From assembly GCA_964638715.1 (NCBI GenBank), contig CAZWZF010000026.1, positions 1 to 60,098 of the forward strand: a stretch of 60,098 nucleotides of DNA. Reading direction: 5' to 3'. The stretch comes from JBAXQQ01 sp037131695. Its GTDB lineage: Bacteria > Armatimonadota > Hebobacteria > CAIYQO01. Positions 53,901 through 60,098 of the stretch are shown here, in pieces. The first letter of the stretch is position 1; each line of letters begins with the position of its first letter. The position numbers and the translations under genes are program-made. The notes beneath the pieces are model-generated. The model was given only the letters and a program-made list of their open reading frames with translations. It was not told where the DNA came from and did not search any database.

Positions 53901-54940
53901 ATTCCTGCCGTTTGGTTTTCATCATTTAACAATAAACGTGCTGATATTTCTACCCATTTTTCTGTGCCATCTGTGGTTCTTATTCTTACTTCTGTGTGAT
54001 TATGTGTTTTTTTATTCTGGATAATAGGTTTAAAGAAGTTAATGGTTTTGTCTTTATCTTCTTCAACAATGAAATTTAGAAATAGTTTCCCGATACAATC
54101 AGATAAGGGAAATCCGGTAATATCTGTCCACGCAGGATTTAAATATGTCCATAACCCATCTGTGTCGGTATGAAATACTACTTCACGGATGCTTTCAACT
54201 ACATTTTTATATCTTAATTCTGTTATTGTCACTAATTCTTTCAATAATTTTCTTCGGTAAATAGAAATAGTGGCAAACCAGACGATAAATATTAGAATAA
54301 AACCTGTAGAAATTGGGTAGATAATGGTTTGATTTATTTTCGATTCCCAATCTTTAGCATCTATATCTATACCTAATACACCGACAGTTCTGTTGCCTTT
54401 TCTTATTGGTACTAATCCCGAAACCCATGTACCATATTCATCTTTTGTCGGCCCTTCAACATATTCATTTCTCAAACCTTTTAGTGCAAGTTTCAATTCA
54501 GGTGTGGCATCTTTATCTGGATACACTACACCAGGTGATATTATAGAATCTGAACTGCTGGTATCTGTGTCTATTAAAAATACAATTTTATTGTCTCGTA
54601 TCCCAAATATATAGATGTCTCTTACTTTTAGTGATGCTATATATTTTTTCAAACTATATAATACCTGATAAGTATTTTGATAATCTTTAGATTGCAGGTC
54701 AGTATCGTTACCGTTAAGTTTCGATATAATTGTAGGATTAACCTGTGCTGCAGCACGAACAGAAATATCTAAAAGTTCTGCTTCCATTTTGGATTTAGTT
54801 AAAATTTTTGCTACAGGTAACATAAATGAAGCAAGAATTATTATTACTATGCTGGAAATTATCAGCATAACAGTAATTCGCGCAGGCAATTTAGTTTTAT
54901 TTAAGGTATCTGATGTTGTATTATGCATTACACTTACCAT
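50960..54940 (-). CDS. Large membrane hybrid histidine kinase: sensor, PAS, GAF, PAS, kinase, two REC, HPt
   Basis: The 1326-residue protein has two spans (about 22-45 and 205-228) enclosing a Cache-like extracellular domain. PAS (about 250-370), GAF (about 375-545) and PAS (about 550-665) follow. The kinase core has His685 in NMSHEIRTPLNG and ATPase motifs NAIKFTDKG, DSGIGIP and GTGLGLVIS. Then come receiver 1 (about 935-1060, IIDYQMPVMNG), receiver 2 (about 1080-1200, LMDCQMPILDG) and a C-terminal HPt domain (LAHKIKGASATI). This is a BarA/EvgS-type phosphorelay. The start overlaps the pyrF end by 20 bp; ATG at 54928 is an alternative. Confidence 0.94.
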   Translation of the reverse strand: MVSVMHNTTSDTLNKTKLPARITVMLIISSIVIIILASFMLPVAKILTKSKMEAELLDISVRAAAQVNPTIISKLNGNDTDLQSKDYQNTYQVLYSLKKYIASLKVRDIYIFGIRDNKIVFLIDTDTSSSDSIISPGVVYPDKDATPELKLALKGLRNEYVEGPTKDEYGTWVSGLVPIRKGNRTVGVLGIDIDAKDWESKINQTIIYPISTGFILIFIVWFATISIYRRKLLKELVTITELRYKNVVESIREVVFHTDTDGLWTYLNPAWTDITGFPLSDCIGKLFLNFIVEEDKDKTINFFKPIIQNKKTHNHTEVRIRTTDGTEKWVEISARLLLNDENQTAGIAGTLRDVSERHLAEAALNTRDRILNGVSESIQLLFAETNFTEAVRKALRTLGEAVNVGRVYVFENHTDKLTGEIFTSQRFEWSWEHLSVNINNPELQKISYIKTLSRWYDILRIGNPVHGIIKNLPPEEQELLSTRNVESFLVIPIIIDETFWGFIGFDELSYDRTWTDSEVSALSAAASSLGIAIQRLQGENILREREEFTRAIFDSAQVGIIVVDAETHIIEDLNQAAAEMIGETQDTIRGNKCHKFIQSEHGQCPITDHGLPMAHSERELITVTGKRIPILKTVIITNLHGRQHLVESFIDISERLRMETELRLAMNNAQTASQAKSEFLANMSHEIRTPLNGVIGMSHLMLDTTLDNRQQRYLKTIVNSAEVLLDVINDILDFSKIEAGRLDLEEEPFNLRDSIEDLAETFSHRAMTKGIELITYISPDVPRYVLGDSVRIRQVLTNLIGNAIKFTDKGEIVAGCTVESTNNNKVVLRFSVRDSGIGIPPERRDRLFKSFSQVDASTTRKYGGTGLGLVISKSIVDMMGGVINVESEIGSGSTFWFTLPLEISQNVPEEEKTRASKVDVLKGKSILVVDDHEVNRQILFDQLTHWGIAVETAEGSGPALKKLRIRCAEGKKFDLAIIDYQMPVMNGIDLAKAIKKDPTLQDLKLILFSSMDAPTDDEEFKAINFSSTITKPIRQSVLLDSLMSVLYQDNITLKECDETTDTNYIHNDKILLAEDNEVNQMVVSEILSRSGYSVQITNNGKEAFDAISDHKYDLVLMDCQMPILDGFECTKRVRKLEEDTGQHLPIIALTANATREDQEKCLHSGMDDYLSKPVAPAKLIAMIEKWLQNRNNVSENMESIIDTSNYVHVDIDEDVPINIPELIERCAGSKEFAKSVVLRFIERTPVDLADLQELLNTNNAEAFGKLAHKIKGASATIAANKLREYNELMQNMGTNNNLTDAEEVLKNSIIEFNRLKYFVLNSDFLK

Positions 54941-55664
54941 TCAAAGCATTATTCATTTCTGCTCTGATATTTCGGCATACTTGTAGCGGGTCAGCAGCCT
55001 CGGTAACTGGGCGTCCTACAACTAAGAAATCTGCTCCAGCCAATATCGCGGATTTTGGTGTGGCAATGCGTCTCTGGTCGTCGGCTGCGCTGTCAGCAAG
55101 CCGTATGCCAGGTACAACTGTCAGGAAGTCTTTCCCACATGCTTCTTTAATTGCGGCAATTTCATGGGCAGACGTAACTACACCATCCATGCCAGCTTCT
55201 TTTGCTAATTTAGCCAGGGCAATAGCCTGCTGGCTGGTATTTCTTATACATCCTATCTCGTTTTTTAGTTCATCTTCTGATATACTTGTTAATATGGTGA
55301 CGGCAATCATTAACGGCTTTTCAATCCCGGCAGCATTAGCTGATTCAATGGCGGCATTAGTTGCTGCCTGCATCATTCTTAATCCGCCAAAAGCATGGAC
55401 GTTAATCATTTTAGCACCGGTTTTTACAGCGTTTCGTACTGCGCCGGCGACAGTATTAGGAATATCATGAAATTTACCATCTAAAAATACCGGTACGCCA
55501 AACTCTGAAATTCGTGTTACTATTAATGGTCCTGCATGCATCAGCATTTCCAGGCCAATTTTCATCCAGGGTTTTTCGGGTGCTAATAATTGAGCCATCT
55601 GTAATGCTGAATCAATGTTGGAAAAATCAAGAGGAATAATTAAATCAGGATGGTTAGTTTTCAT
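54921..55664 (-). CDS. pyrF: Orotidine 5'-phosphate decarboxylase
   Basis: The 247-residue enzyme has the PyrF signature FLDGKFHDIPNTV (DxKxxD, the catalytic tetrad), an N-terminal LIIPLDF strand, and VVPGIRLADSAADDQRR followed by ADFLVVGRPVTEAADP near the phosphate-binding end. It makes UMP in pyrimidine synthesis. The ATG at 55664 is only six bases after a -10 hexamer, so the mRNA may be leaderless. Two signalling genes follow on the same transcript; their link to pyrimidines is unexplained. Confidence 0.95.
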   Translation of the reverse strand: MKTNHPDLIIPLDFSNIDSALQMAQLLAPEKPWMKIGLEMLMHAGPLIVTRISEFGVPVFLDGKFHDIPNTVAGAVRNAVKTGAKMINVHAFGGLRMMQAATNAAIESANAAGIEKPLMIAVTILTSISEDELKNEIGCIRNTSQQAIALAKLAKEAGMDGVVTSAHEIAAIKEACGKDFLTVVPGIRLADSAADDQRRIATPKSAILAGADFLVVGRPVTEAADPLQVCRNIRAEMNNALNGKCNA

Positions 55665-55670
55665 ACGAAT

Positions 55671-55679
55671 ATTATATCA
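55671..55679 (-). promoter_or_regulatory. Extended -10 promoter of pyrF, possibly leaderless
   Basis: TGATATAAT lies on the minus strand six bases before the ATG. A start 7 bases after the -10 falls at or next to the A of ATG, and no Shine-Dalgarno is present. Confidence 0.55.
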
Positions 55680-55680
55680 A

Positions 55681-55700
55681 ATCGACATACGATAGTCGAT
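55681..55700. promoter_or_regulatory. Inverted repeat over the pyrF upstream promoter region
   Basis: ATCGAC and GTCGAT are separated by eight bases. The repeat spans the -13 to -35 zone of the pyrF promoter and lies between pyrF and the divergent gnd gene, as an operator would. Confidence 0.4.
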
Positions 55701-55774
55701 AGTTTTAACGGTATTTTTACAACAATTTACAACTTGATTGTTTAATGAACATTTATAGGGGTATGAATAAAAAT

Positions 55775-56680
55775 ATGAAAATAGCTTTTAATGGTTTAGG
55801 TAGAATGGGTGCTAATATGGTAACTCGTTTACTGCGCGGTGGTCATGAAGTAGTGGTATACAACCGTTCAATAGAACCAGTGGAAAAGGCCGTATTAGAA
55901 GGCGCTATTAATGGCATCAGCCGCGATTTAATGATAGACATGATCCTTTCTCCCCGCGTTGTCTGGCTAATGCTTCCGGCTGGTGAGGTTACTGAAGAAT
56001 ATTTTACATTTTATCTCAATAAATTATCTCCTGGCGATATAATCGTTGATGGTGCCAACTCTCGTTATACCGATTCTGAAATCCATGCGGAATATGCCGC
56101 TGATAAAGGAATAATGTTTGTTGATGCAGGCATTAGCGGTGGAATATGGGGATTGACCGAAGGCTACAGCACTATGGTTGGCGGTTGTAATGGTGCAGTA
56201 GAACATATAAGGCCGCTTATTGAGACCTTAGCTCCGGCACCTGACCGTGGTTGGGGACATGTCGGTCCTGCCGGCAGTGGTCATTTCGTTAAAATGGTGC
56301 ATAATGGCATCGAATATGGCATGATGCAGGCACTGGCGGAAGGATTTGAACTTTTAAAAGCTAAAAATGAGTTTGACCTTGATTTATATCAAATCGCCGA
56401 ATTGTGGAGAGACGGTTCGGTAGTTCGCAGTTGGCTGCTTGATTTAACTGCGGCGGCATTAAAAGATAATCAGTCATTAGATGGTATTGCTCCTTATGTC
56501 GCTGACAGTGGCGAAGGCAGGTGGACCGCTTTGGAAGGAATTAACCTGGGGGTTGCACTGCCGGTGATTACCCTTGCTTTGCAGCGTAGGTTCTTATCTC
56601 AGGATGATAATTCATATTCAGCAAAAATATTAGCAGCAATGCGAAAAGGTTTTGGCGGTCATGCCATTAAGGGAGAATAA
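55775..56680 (+). CDS. gnd: 6-phosphogluconate dehydrogenase, short decarboxylating form
   Basis: The 301-residue protein starts with the Rossmann motif IAFNGLGRMGANM and contains VDGANSRYTDS, FVDAGISGGIWGL, and GPAGSGHFVKMVHNGIEYGM, the catalytic Lys/Asn region. It belongs to the short (about 300 residue) GndA-like type, often NAD+-dependent. It converts 6-phosphogluconate to ribulose 5-phosphate and CO2. The ATG at 55775 starts at the normal family N-terminus; upstream in-frame ATGs at 55745 and 55763 add unusual residues. It leads the gnd-zwf-pgl operon. Confidence 0.93.
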   Translation: MKIAFNGLGRMGANMVTRLLRGGHEVVVYNRSIEPVEKAVLEGAINGISRDLMIDMILSPRVVWLMLPAGEVTEEYFTFYLNKLSPGDIIVDGANSRYTDSEIHAEYAADKGIMFVDAGISGGIWGLTEGYSTMVGGCNGAVEHIRPLIETLAPAPDRGWGHVGPAGSGHFVKMVHNGIEYGMMQALAEGFELLKAKNEFDLDLYQIAELWRDGSVVRSWLLDLTAAALKDNQSLDGIAPYVADSGEGRWTALEGINLGVALPVITLALQRRFLSQDDNSYSAKILAAMRKGFGGHAIKGE

Positions 56681-56685
56681 TTGAT

Positions 56686-58170
56686 ATGCCGATATCAGTC
56701 GTGATATTTGGAGCATCAGGTGATTTAACCGGCAGAAAACTCATTCCTGCTTTATATAATTTATTTATAAAGGGTAGATTGCCGCAGGATTTAATGATTC
56801 ATGGCGTTTCGCGTTCACAATTTTCTGATGAAGGATTCAGATTGCATTTGCTGGATTGGATGGAGAAGATGACCGAAAATTTAGAACATGCAAAATGGAC
56901 TGAATTTTCACATCGAATTCATTATTTTACTGGCGACCCGCTTTTCCCAGGCAATATTAAGATGTTGGATGAACATTTAAAAGGCTTTGAGAATGGCAAT
57001 TCTGACAGAATATATTATCTTTCAACCAGTCCGGAATTATTCTCACCTATTTCAAGTTTATTAGGTGAATGTGATATGACCAGGCAGGAGAATGGATGGC
57101 GCAGGATTGTAGTGGAAAAACCATTCGGAACAGATTTAGAATCATCCAAAAACCTTAATAAAGAATTGCAACGGTCTTTTAGTGAAGAGCAAATATATCG
57201 AATGGATCATTATCTGGGTAAAGAAACAGCACAAAATATACTCTTTTTCCGATTTGCCAATGCTATTTTTGAACCCTTGTGGAATCGTCATTATATAGAC
57301 AATATTCAAATTTCTGTATTAGAAGATGTCGATATTGGAAGACGCGGTCTTTATTACGATAAATCCGGTGTGCTTCGCGACATGTTTCAAAATCATTTGC
57401 TGCAGTTATTAACCCTTATCACCATGGAACCACCGGCATCTTTTGATGCGGATGCAATTCGTAATGAGAAAGCGAAAGTTTTATCTGCGATACAGCCAAT
57501 AAAATTGCATAATACATTACGCGCTCAATATGCCGGGTATAAGGATGCTGCCGGAGTAGCAGAAGATTCGCAGACAGCCACCTTTTCAACGGTTAAACTT
57601 TTTATTGATAATTGGCGTTGGCAGGATGTGCCTATTTATCTGCGGTCAGGTAAAGCTGTAAGTAAAAAAGTAAGTGAAGTAATAGTAGAATTTAAATGCC
57701 CGCCGCATATTATTTTCAATCAGCCGGGATTTGCGCCTAATATAATTGCGCTTGGAATACAGCCTTATGAAGGCATACGTCTGCAATTTCAAGCTAAAAC
57801 TCCGGATTCTGGCGGTGAAACCCGGTCGGTTAATATGGAATTCAGGTATGATGACTGGTTTGAAGATAAGCCTATGCCGGATGCCTATGAAAGATTGTTG
57901 ATTGATGTTATAAATGGTGATGCTTCATTATTTCCGAGGGCAGATGCAATAGACATTGCATGGCGGCTCTTTGACCCGATTATCAACGGTTGGACAGGAG
58001 AGAATGCACCAGAACTTACTATTTATGAAACAGGCACTCGTGGTCCGGTAAGTGCTGACGTTTCCATGTCAGAAGACGGCAGATGCTGGCGCACAGGCTG
58101 TGGACCTGAAAGGCGATCAAATAATGACCCCGAATCTTATTGTATCACCTGCCATCAAATTCCCAGTTGA
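56686..58170 (+). CDS. zwf: Glucose-6-phosphate 1-dehydrogenase
   Basis: The 494-residue enzyme has the NADP motif VIFGASGDLTGRKL at residues 6-19, the substrate loop RMDHYLGKE near residue 170 and EKPFGTD. It oxidises glucose 6-phosphate to 6-phosphogluconolactone. Homologues normally end near DGR-W; here, after EDGRCWR, a 25-residue Cys- and Pro-containing tail (TGCGPERRSNN...) runs over the pgl start in another frame, a 47-bp overlap. AGGGAGAA precedes the ATG. Confidence 0.95.
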   Translation: MPISVVIFGASGDLTGRKLIPALYNLFIKGRLPQDLMIHGVSRSQFSDEGFRLHLLDWMEKMTENLEHAKWTEFSHRIHYFTGDPLFPGNIKMLDEHLKGFENGNSDRIYYLSTSPELFSPISSLLGECDMTRQENGWRRIVVEKPFGTDLESSKNLNKELQRSFSEEQIYRMDHYLGKETAQNILFFRFANAIFEPLWNRHYIDNIQISVLEDVDIGRRGLYYDKSGVLRDMFQNHLLQLLTLITMEPPASFDADAIRNEKAKVLSAIQPIKLHNTLRAQYAGYKDAAGVAEDSQTATFSTVKLFIDNWRWQDVPIYLRSGKAVSKKVSEVIVEFKCPPHIIFNQPGFAPNIIALGIQPYEGIRLQFQAKTPDSGGETRSVNMEFRYDDWFEDKPMPDAYERLLIDVINGDASLFPRADAIDIAWRLFDPIINGWTGENAPELTIYETGTRGPVSADVSMSEDGRCWRTGCGPERRSNNDPESYCITCHQIPS

Positions 58171-58828
58171 GGCAGCTACCAGAATAGCAGATGAAATAAA
58201 TGATATATTGAAAAATAAATCTTCAATTCGCATTGCATTGTCTGGAGGAAATACTCCCCGTGCTGTTAATAAAGAGTTGGTAAAACATGATATTGATTGG
58301 AGTAAGGTTAATCTATATTGGGGTGACGAAAGAATGGTTCCCCATACAAATATAGATAGTAATTATCGGATGAATCACGATTCCTTGATAAATTGTATAA
58401 AACAGCAGCCAATGGGTATTTATGCTATACCATACAATAAATCATCAGAGATGGCAGCAGAGTTATATGATAATATTTTGCATGAAAGCCTGGGAGATGA
58501 TTTGAAGATAGATATTATTTTGCTTGGGATGGGTGATGACGGGCATATTGCTTCATTGTTTCCCGGTCAGAAATATGATGACAGCCGGTTTGCGGTGGCG
58601 TCAATATCTCCTAAAATCCCGGCAAATCGAGTATCTTTATCTTTGCCATTCATCGCCAAAGCGGCAAAGATATTCGTGATGATTAATGGCAATACCAAAG
58701 CAGAAAGAATTGCAGATGTGTTGAATGGAAAATCAGATGTTCCTGCGGCTAAGTTATATCGTTTACGTCCTGATATCATCTGGCTGTTAGATTCAGCAGC
58801 GGCTCATTGTTTAACTATGCCGGGGTAA
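58124..58828 (+). CDS. pgl: 6-phosphogluconolactonase
   Basis: The 234-residue enzyme has RIALSGGNTPRAVN near residue 35, VNLYWGDERMVPHTNIDSNY, LLGMGDDGHIASLFPG and RVSLSLPFIAKA, all signature blocks of the Pgl/NagB-like family. It hydrolyses 6-phosphogluconolactone, the product of Zwf. ATG at 58124 (AAAGGCG upstream) is chosen over an in-frame ATG at 58052 that lies deep inside zwf. Its 3' end overlaps the convergent membrane-protein gene by 25 bp. Confidence 0.93.
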   Translation: MTPNLIVSPAIKFPVEAATRIADEINDILKNKSSIRIALSGGNTPRAVNKELVKHDIDWSKVNLYWGDERMVPHTNIDSNYRMNHDSLINCIKQQPMGIYAIPYNKSSEMAAELYDNILHESLGDDLKIDIILLGMGDDGHIASLFPGQKYDDSRFAVASISPKIPANRVSLSLPFIAKAAKIFVMINGNTKAERIADVLNGKSDVPAAKLYRLRPDIIWLLDSAAAHCLTMPG

Positions 58829-59328
58829 GGCCAGAGAATGCCTTCTGCAGTTTTAACGATAATCGGACCCGGTTCGTCGGTCTTAAATACTTCCACTTCA
58901 CATTCAGTCAGCTTTTCCATACTCCAGGCAGGATAGTACATATAGAGTTTTATAGTTTTTTCGCCATCAGCAAGTTCAATTAAAACTTCTTTGTTTTCTT
59001 TTGATTCCTCAGTTTTTATTACAGCATTCATTCTTACAGGCTCAGCTTCGGTTAACACTTTTGTTGATTGTTTAAACCATGTTAAACTTTTCACCAACAT
59101 TAACCATGCGCCAACACCAAGAATGAAAGCAACTACTAAACCAGACTGAGAATAATTGCTGATTGCAATTTTTAAATCTTCGCTGTATTGAGAAAAAAAG
59201 TTGAAAGCAGACATAATCGATATTGAGATTGCCGCTAATACTAAGATAATAGCGATTGCCAGACAAATAATGCCGATTATTTTATTTACTGAAGCTATTT
59301 TATGCAGTTCTGGATGGATATCTTCCAT
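58804..59328 (-). CDS. Two-span membrane protein with cytosolic beta-rich tail, unknown
   Basis: The 174-residue protein has two spans (near residues 14-40 and 59-80) and a soluble C-terminal part of about 90 residues rich in Glu, Lys and Val (VRMNAVIKTEESKENKEVL...), ending in TAEGILWPYPGIVKQ. ATG at 59328 is chosen because the longer frame from 59370 overlaps the rpsT terminator hairpin. I know no family. It is in the same direction as rpsT but beyond its terminator. Confidence 0.6.
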   Translation of the reverse strand: MEDIHPELHKIASVNKIIGIICLAIAIILVLAAISISIMSAFNFFSQYSEDLKIAISNYSQSGLVVAFILGVGAWLMLVKSLTWFKQSTKVLTEAEPVRMNAVIKTEESKENKEVLIELADGEKTIKLYMYYPAWSMEKLTECEVEVFKTDEPGPIIVKTAEGILWPYPGIVKQ

Positions 59329-59341
59329 TGATGTTATACCG

Positions 59342-59372
59342 AAAAAGGGTGTTTTTCTACAGAAAAACACCC
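59342..59372 (-). terminator. Rho-independent terminator of rpsT
   Basis: An 11-bp perfect stem (GGGTGTTTTTC with its complement, 59347-59357 and 59362-59372) closes a 4-base loop and is followed on the minus strand by TTTTTC. It lies 24 bp past the rpsT stop. Confidence 0.9.
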
Positions 59373-59395
59373 TGATGGAATGTTATTTGCAAAGA

Positions 59396-59665
59396 CTAAG
59401 CTGAAGCTTTAGCGGCGTTCAGTTTTTTCATTAAGCGTGATTTGCGACGTGCAGCGGTATTTTTATGAATCATACCTTTTGTTGCTGCGGTGTCAAGTTC
59501 TTTTAAAGCTAATTTAACAGCGGTTTCACCAGCGATTCCGTTGGCAACAACAGCTTTAATTGCTTTCTGGCGCAATGTTTTAATGCGCGATTTCACCGCT
59601 TGATTGCGCAGGCGGTTGCGTTCATGAACTAACAGATCTTTTTTAGCCGATTTTGTATTTGGCAC
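59396..59665 (-). CDS. rpsT: 30S ribosomal protein S20
   Basis: The 89-residue basic protein begins MPNTKSAKKDLLVHERNRLR and has the S20 pattern of Ala/Lys/Arg-rich helices with HKNTAARRKSRLMKKLN. S20 binds 16S rRNA early in small-subunit assembly. The start codon is GTG at 59663-59665, with GGAGA seven bases ahead. It has its own strong promoter and terminator. Confidence 0.96.
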   Translation of the reverse strand: MPNTKSAKKDLLVHERNRLRNQAVKSRIKTLRQKAIKAVVANGIAGETAVKLALKELDTAATKGMIHKNTAARRKSRLMKKLNAAKASA

Positions 59666-59707
59666 AGTTATTTCTCCTATTGCTAATAAGGCGGGCTACG
59701 GTCGAGA

Positions 59708-59736
59708 ATTATATCAATATATCCCGGGTTGTGCAA
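59708..59736 (-). promoter_or_regulatory. Promoter of rpsT
   Basis: TTGCAC and TATAAT are separated by 17 bp with TGA ahead of the -10 on the minus strand. This combines a good -35, ideal spacing and an extended -10, as expected for a ribosomal gene. Confidence 0.7.
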
Positions 59737-59776
59737 TAGGGGTAAATTGACATAATAACTATTTAGCCGACTTTTT

Positions 59777-60098
59777 TTACCATTTTAATACGGTTGCGCC
59801 CCATGTAAGGCCGCCACCGAAGCCAACAAGCACGATAATATCGCCTTCTTTTATTTTTCCTTGCTCGTAAATTTCATTCATCGCCAGTCCAATTGATGCT
59901 GAACTGGTATTGCCATATTCATGTAAATTGCTTACCCAGCATTCTTTAGCGATGGACGTCATTCTTTTTTGCGCGCCTTCGATAATGCGAATATTAGCCT
60001 GGTGTGGGATGATATATGTTACATCTTCAGGTTTAACATTTGCCCTATTTAACGCTTCCATAACCGCTTCTTCCATGACGCGAACGGCAAATTTAAAT
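59777..60098 (-). CDS. fabH: 3-oxoacyl-ACP synthase III, C-terminal part (truncated by the window edge)
   Basis: The open frame runs to the right edge: the codons just before the first internal ATG read FKFAVRV, the usual FabH sequence. About 107 residues are visible, including the catalytic HQANIRI (His) and EYGNTSSASI (Asn), and the terminal GFGGGLTWGA. FabH starts fatty-acid chains from acetyl-CoA and malonyl-ACP. The active-site Cys lies beyond the edge. Confidence 0.93.
   Translation of the reverse strand, partial: FKFAVRVMEEAVMEALNRANVKPEDVTYIIPHQANIRIIEGAQKRMTSIAKECWVSNLHEYGNTSSASIGLAMNEIYEQGKIKEGDIIVLVGFGGGLTWGATVLKW

Overview
The window is bacterial chromosome of moderate to low GC with short intergenic gaps and many stop/start overlaps. 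It carries no phage, IS, CRISPR, rRNA or tRNA gene that I can see. The gene content points to a motile diderm with strong anaerobic capability. It has a flagellar operon, lipoproteins and exported proteins, an ETF whose alpha subunit carries a ferredoxin domain, a P-type K+ pump, an NADPH-type glutamate synthase, an oxidative pentose phosphate operon and large hybrid sensor kinases. I cannot assign a phylum from sequence alone. The GH172 (DUF2961) enzyme, the acyl-ACP-reductase-like protein and the zinc-ribbon membrane protein would fit Planctomycetes/Armatimonadetes-like or candidate-phylum lineages, but that is inference.

Layout. 1-1016: 3' part of an AT-rich beta-propeller-like gene. 1197-5253: carbohydrate island (GH36-type enzyme, lipoprotein, convergent GH172 enzyme) with two near-perfect palindromic repeats between the convergent genes. 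5254-6323: a tiny 44-residue membrane-protein gene with its own promoter and terminator, and a zinc-ribbon membrane protein. 6368-8517: etfBA with promoter and terminator. 8599-16937: kdp region in the order kdpD C-half, kdpE, operator, 27-residue peptide, 88-residue membrane protein, kdpF, kdpA, kdpB, kdpC, kdpD N-half. 16959-19079: membrane glycosyltransferase and a lone response regulator. 19214-25568: gltBD behind a roughly 205-nt structured leader. 25615-26722: homologue of cyanobacterial acyl-ACP reductase. 26793-34055: flgB-flgC-fliE-fliF-fliG-fliH-fliI-fliJ plus a transglycosylase. 34154-42331: six translationally coupled genes (PAS/GAF hybrid kinase, nucleoside hydrolase, DUF167, oligopeptide-type binding protein, two permeases; no ATPase). 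42663-43769: K+ channel with RCK domains. 43860-48860: two exported paralogues, an S41 protease with a CPVC insertion and an exported alpha/beta hydrolase. 48857-55679: pyrF, a 1326-residue hybrid kinase and a REC-PAS-GGDEF-EAL protein on the minus strand. 55775-58828: gnd-zwf-pgl. 58804-60098: small membrane protein, rpsT and the 3' end of fabH.

How the parts fit. Two K+ systems (Kdp pump and RCK channel) and four signalling proteins without an obvious partner suggest an organism that tunes ion balance and motility closely. The Kdp sensor is split into two genes at opposite ends of its cluster. The FliG switch protein lacks hallmark residues of the torque helix. The most promising undescribed items are the two extra small membrane proteins in the kdp operon, the divergent FliG, the exported-repeat-protein/S41 module, the structured gltB leader and the 44-residue stand-alone membrane peptide. 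A TGnTATAAT extended -10 recurs upstream of several genes.
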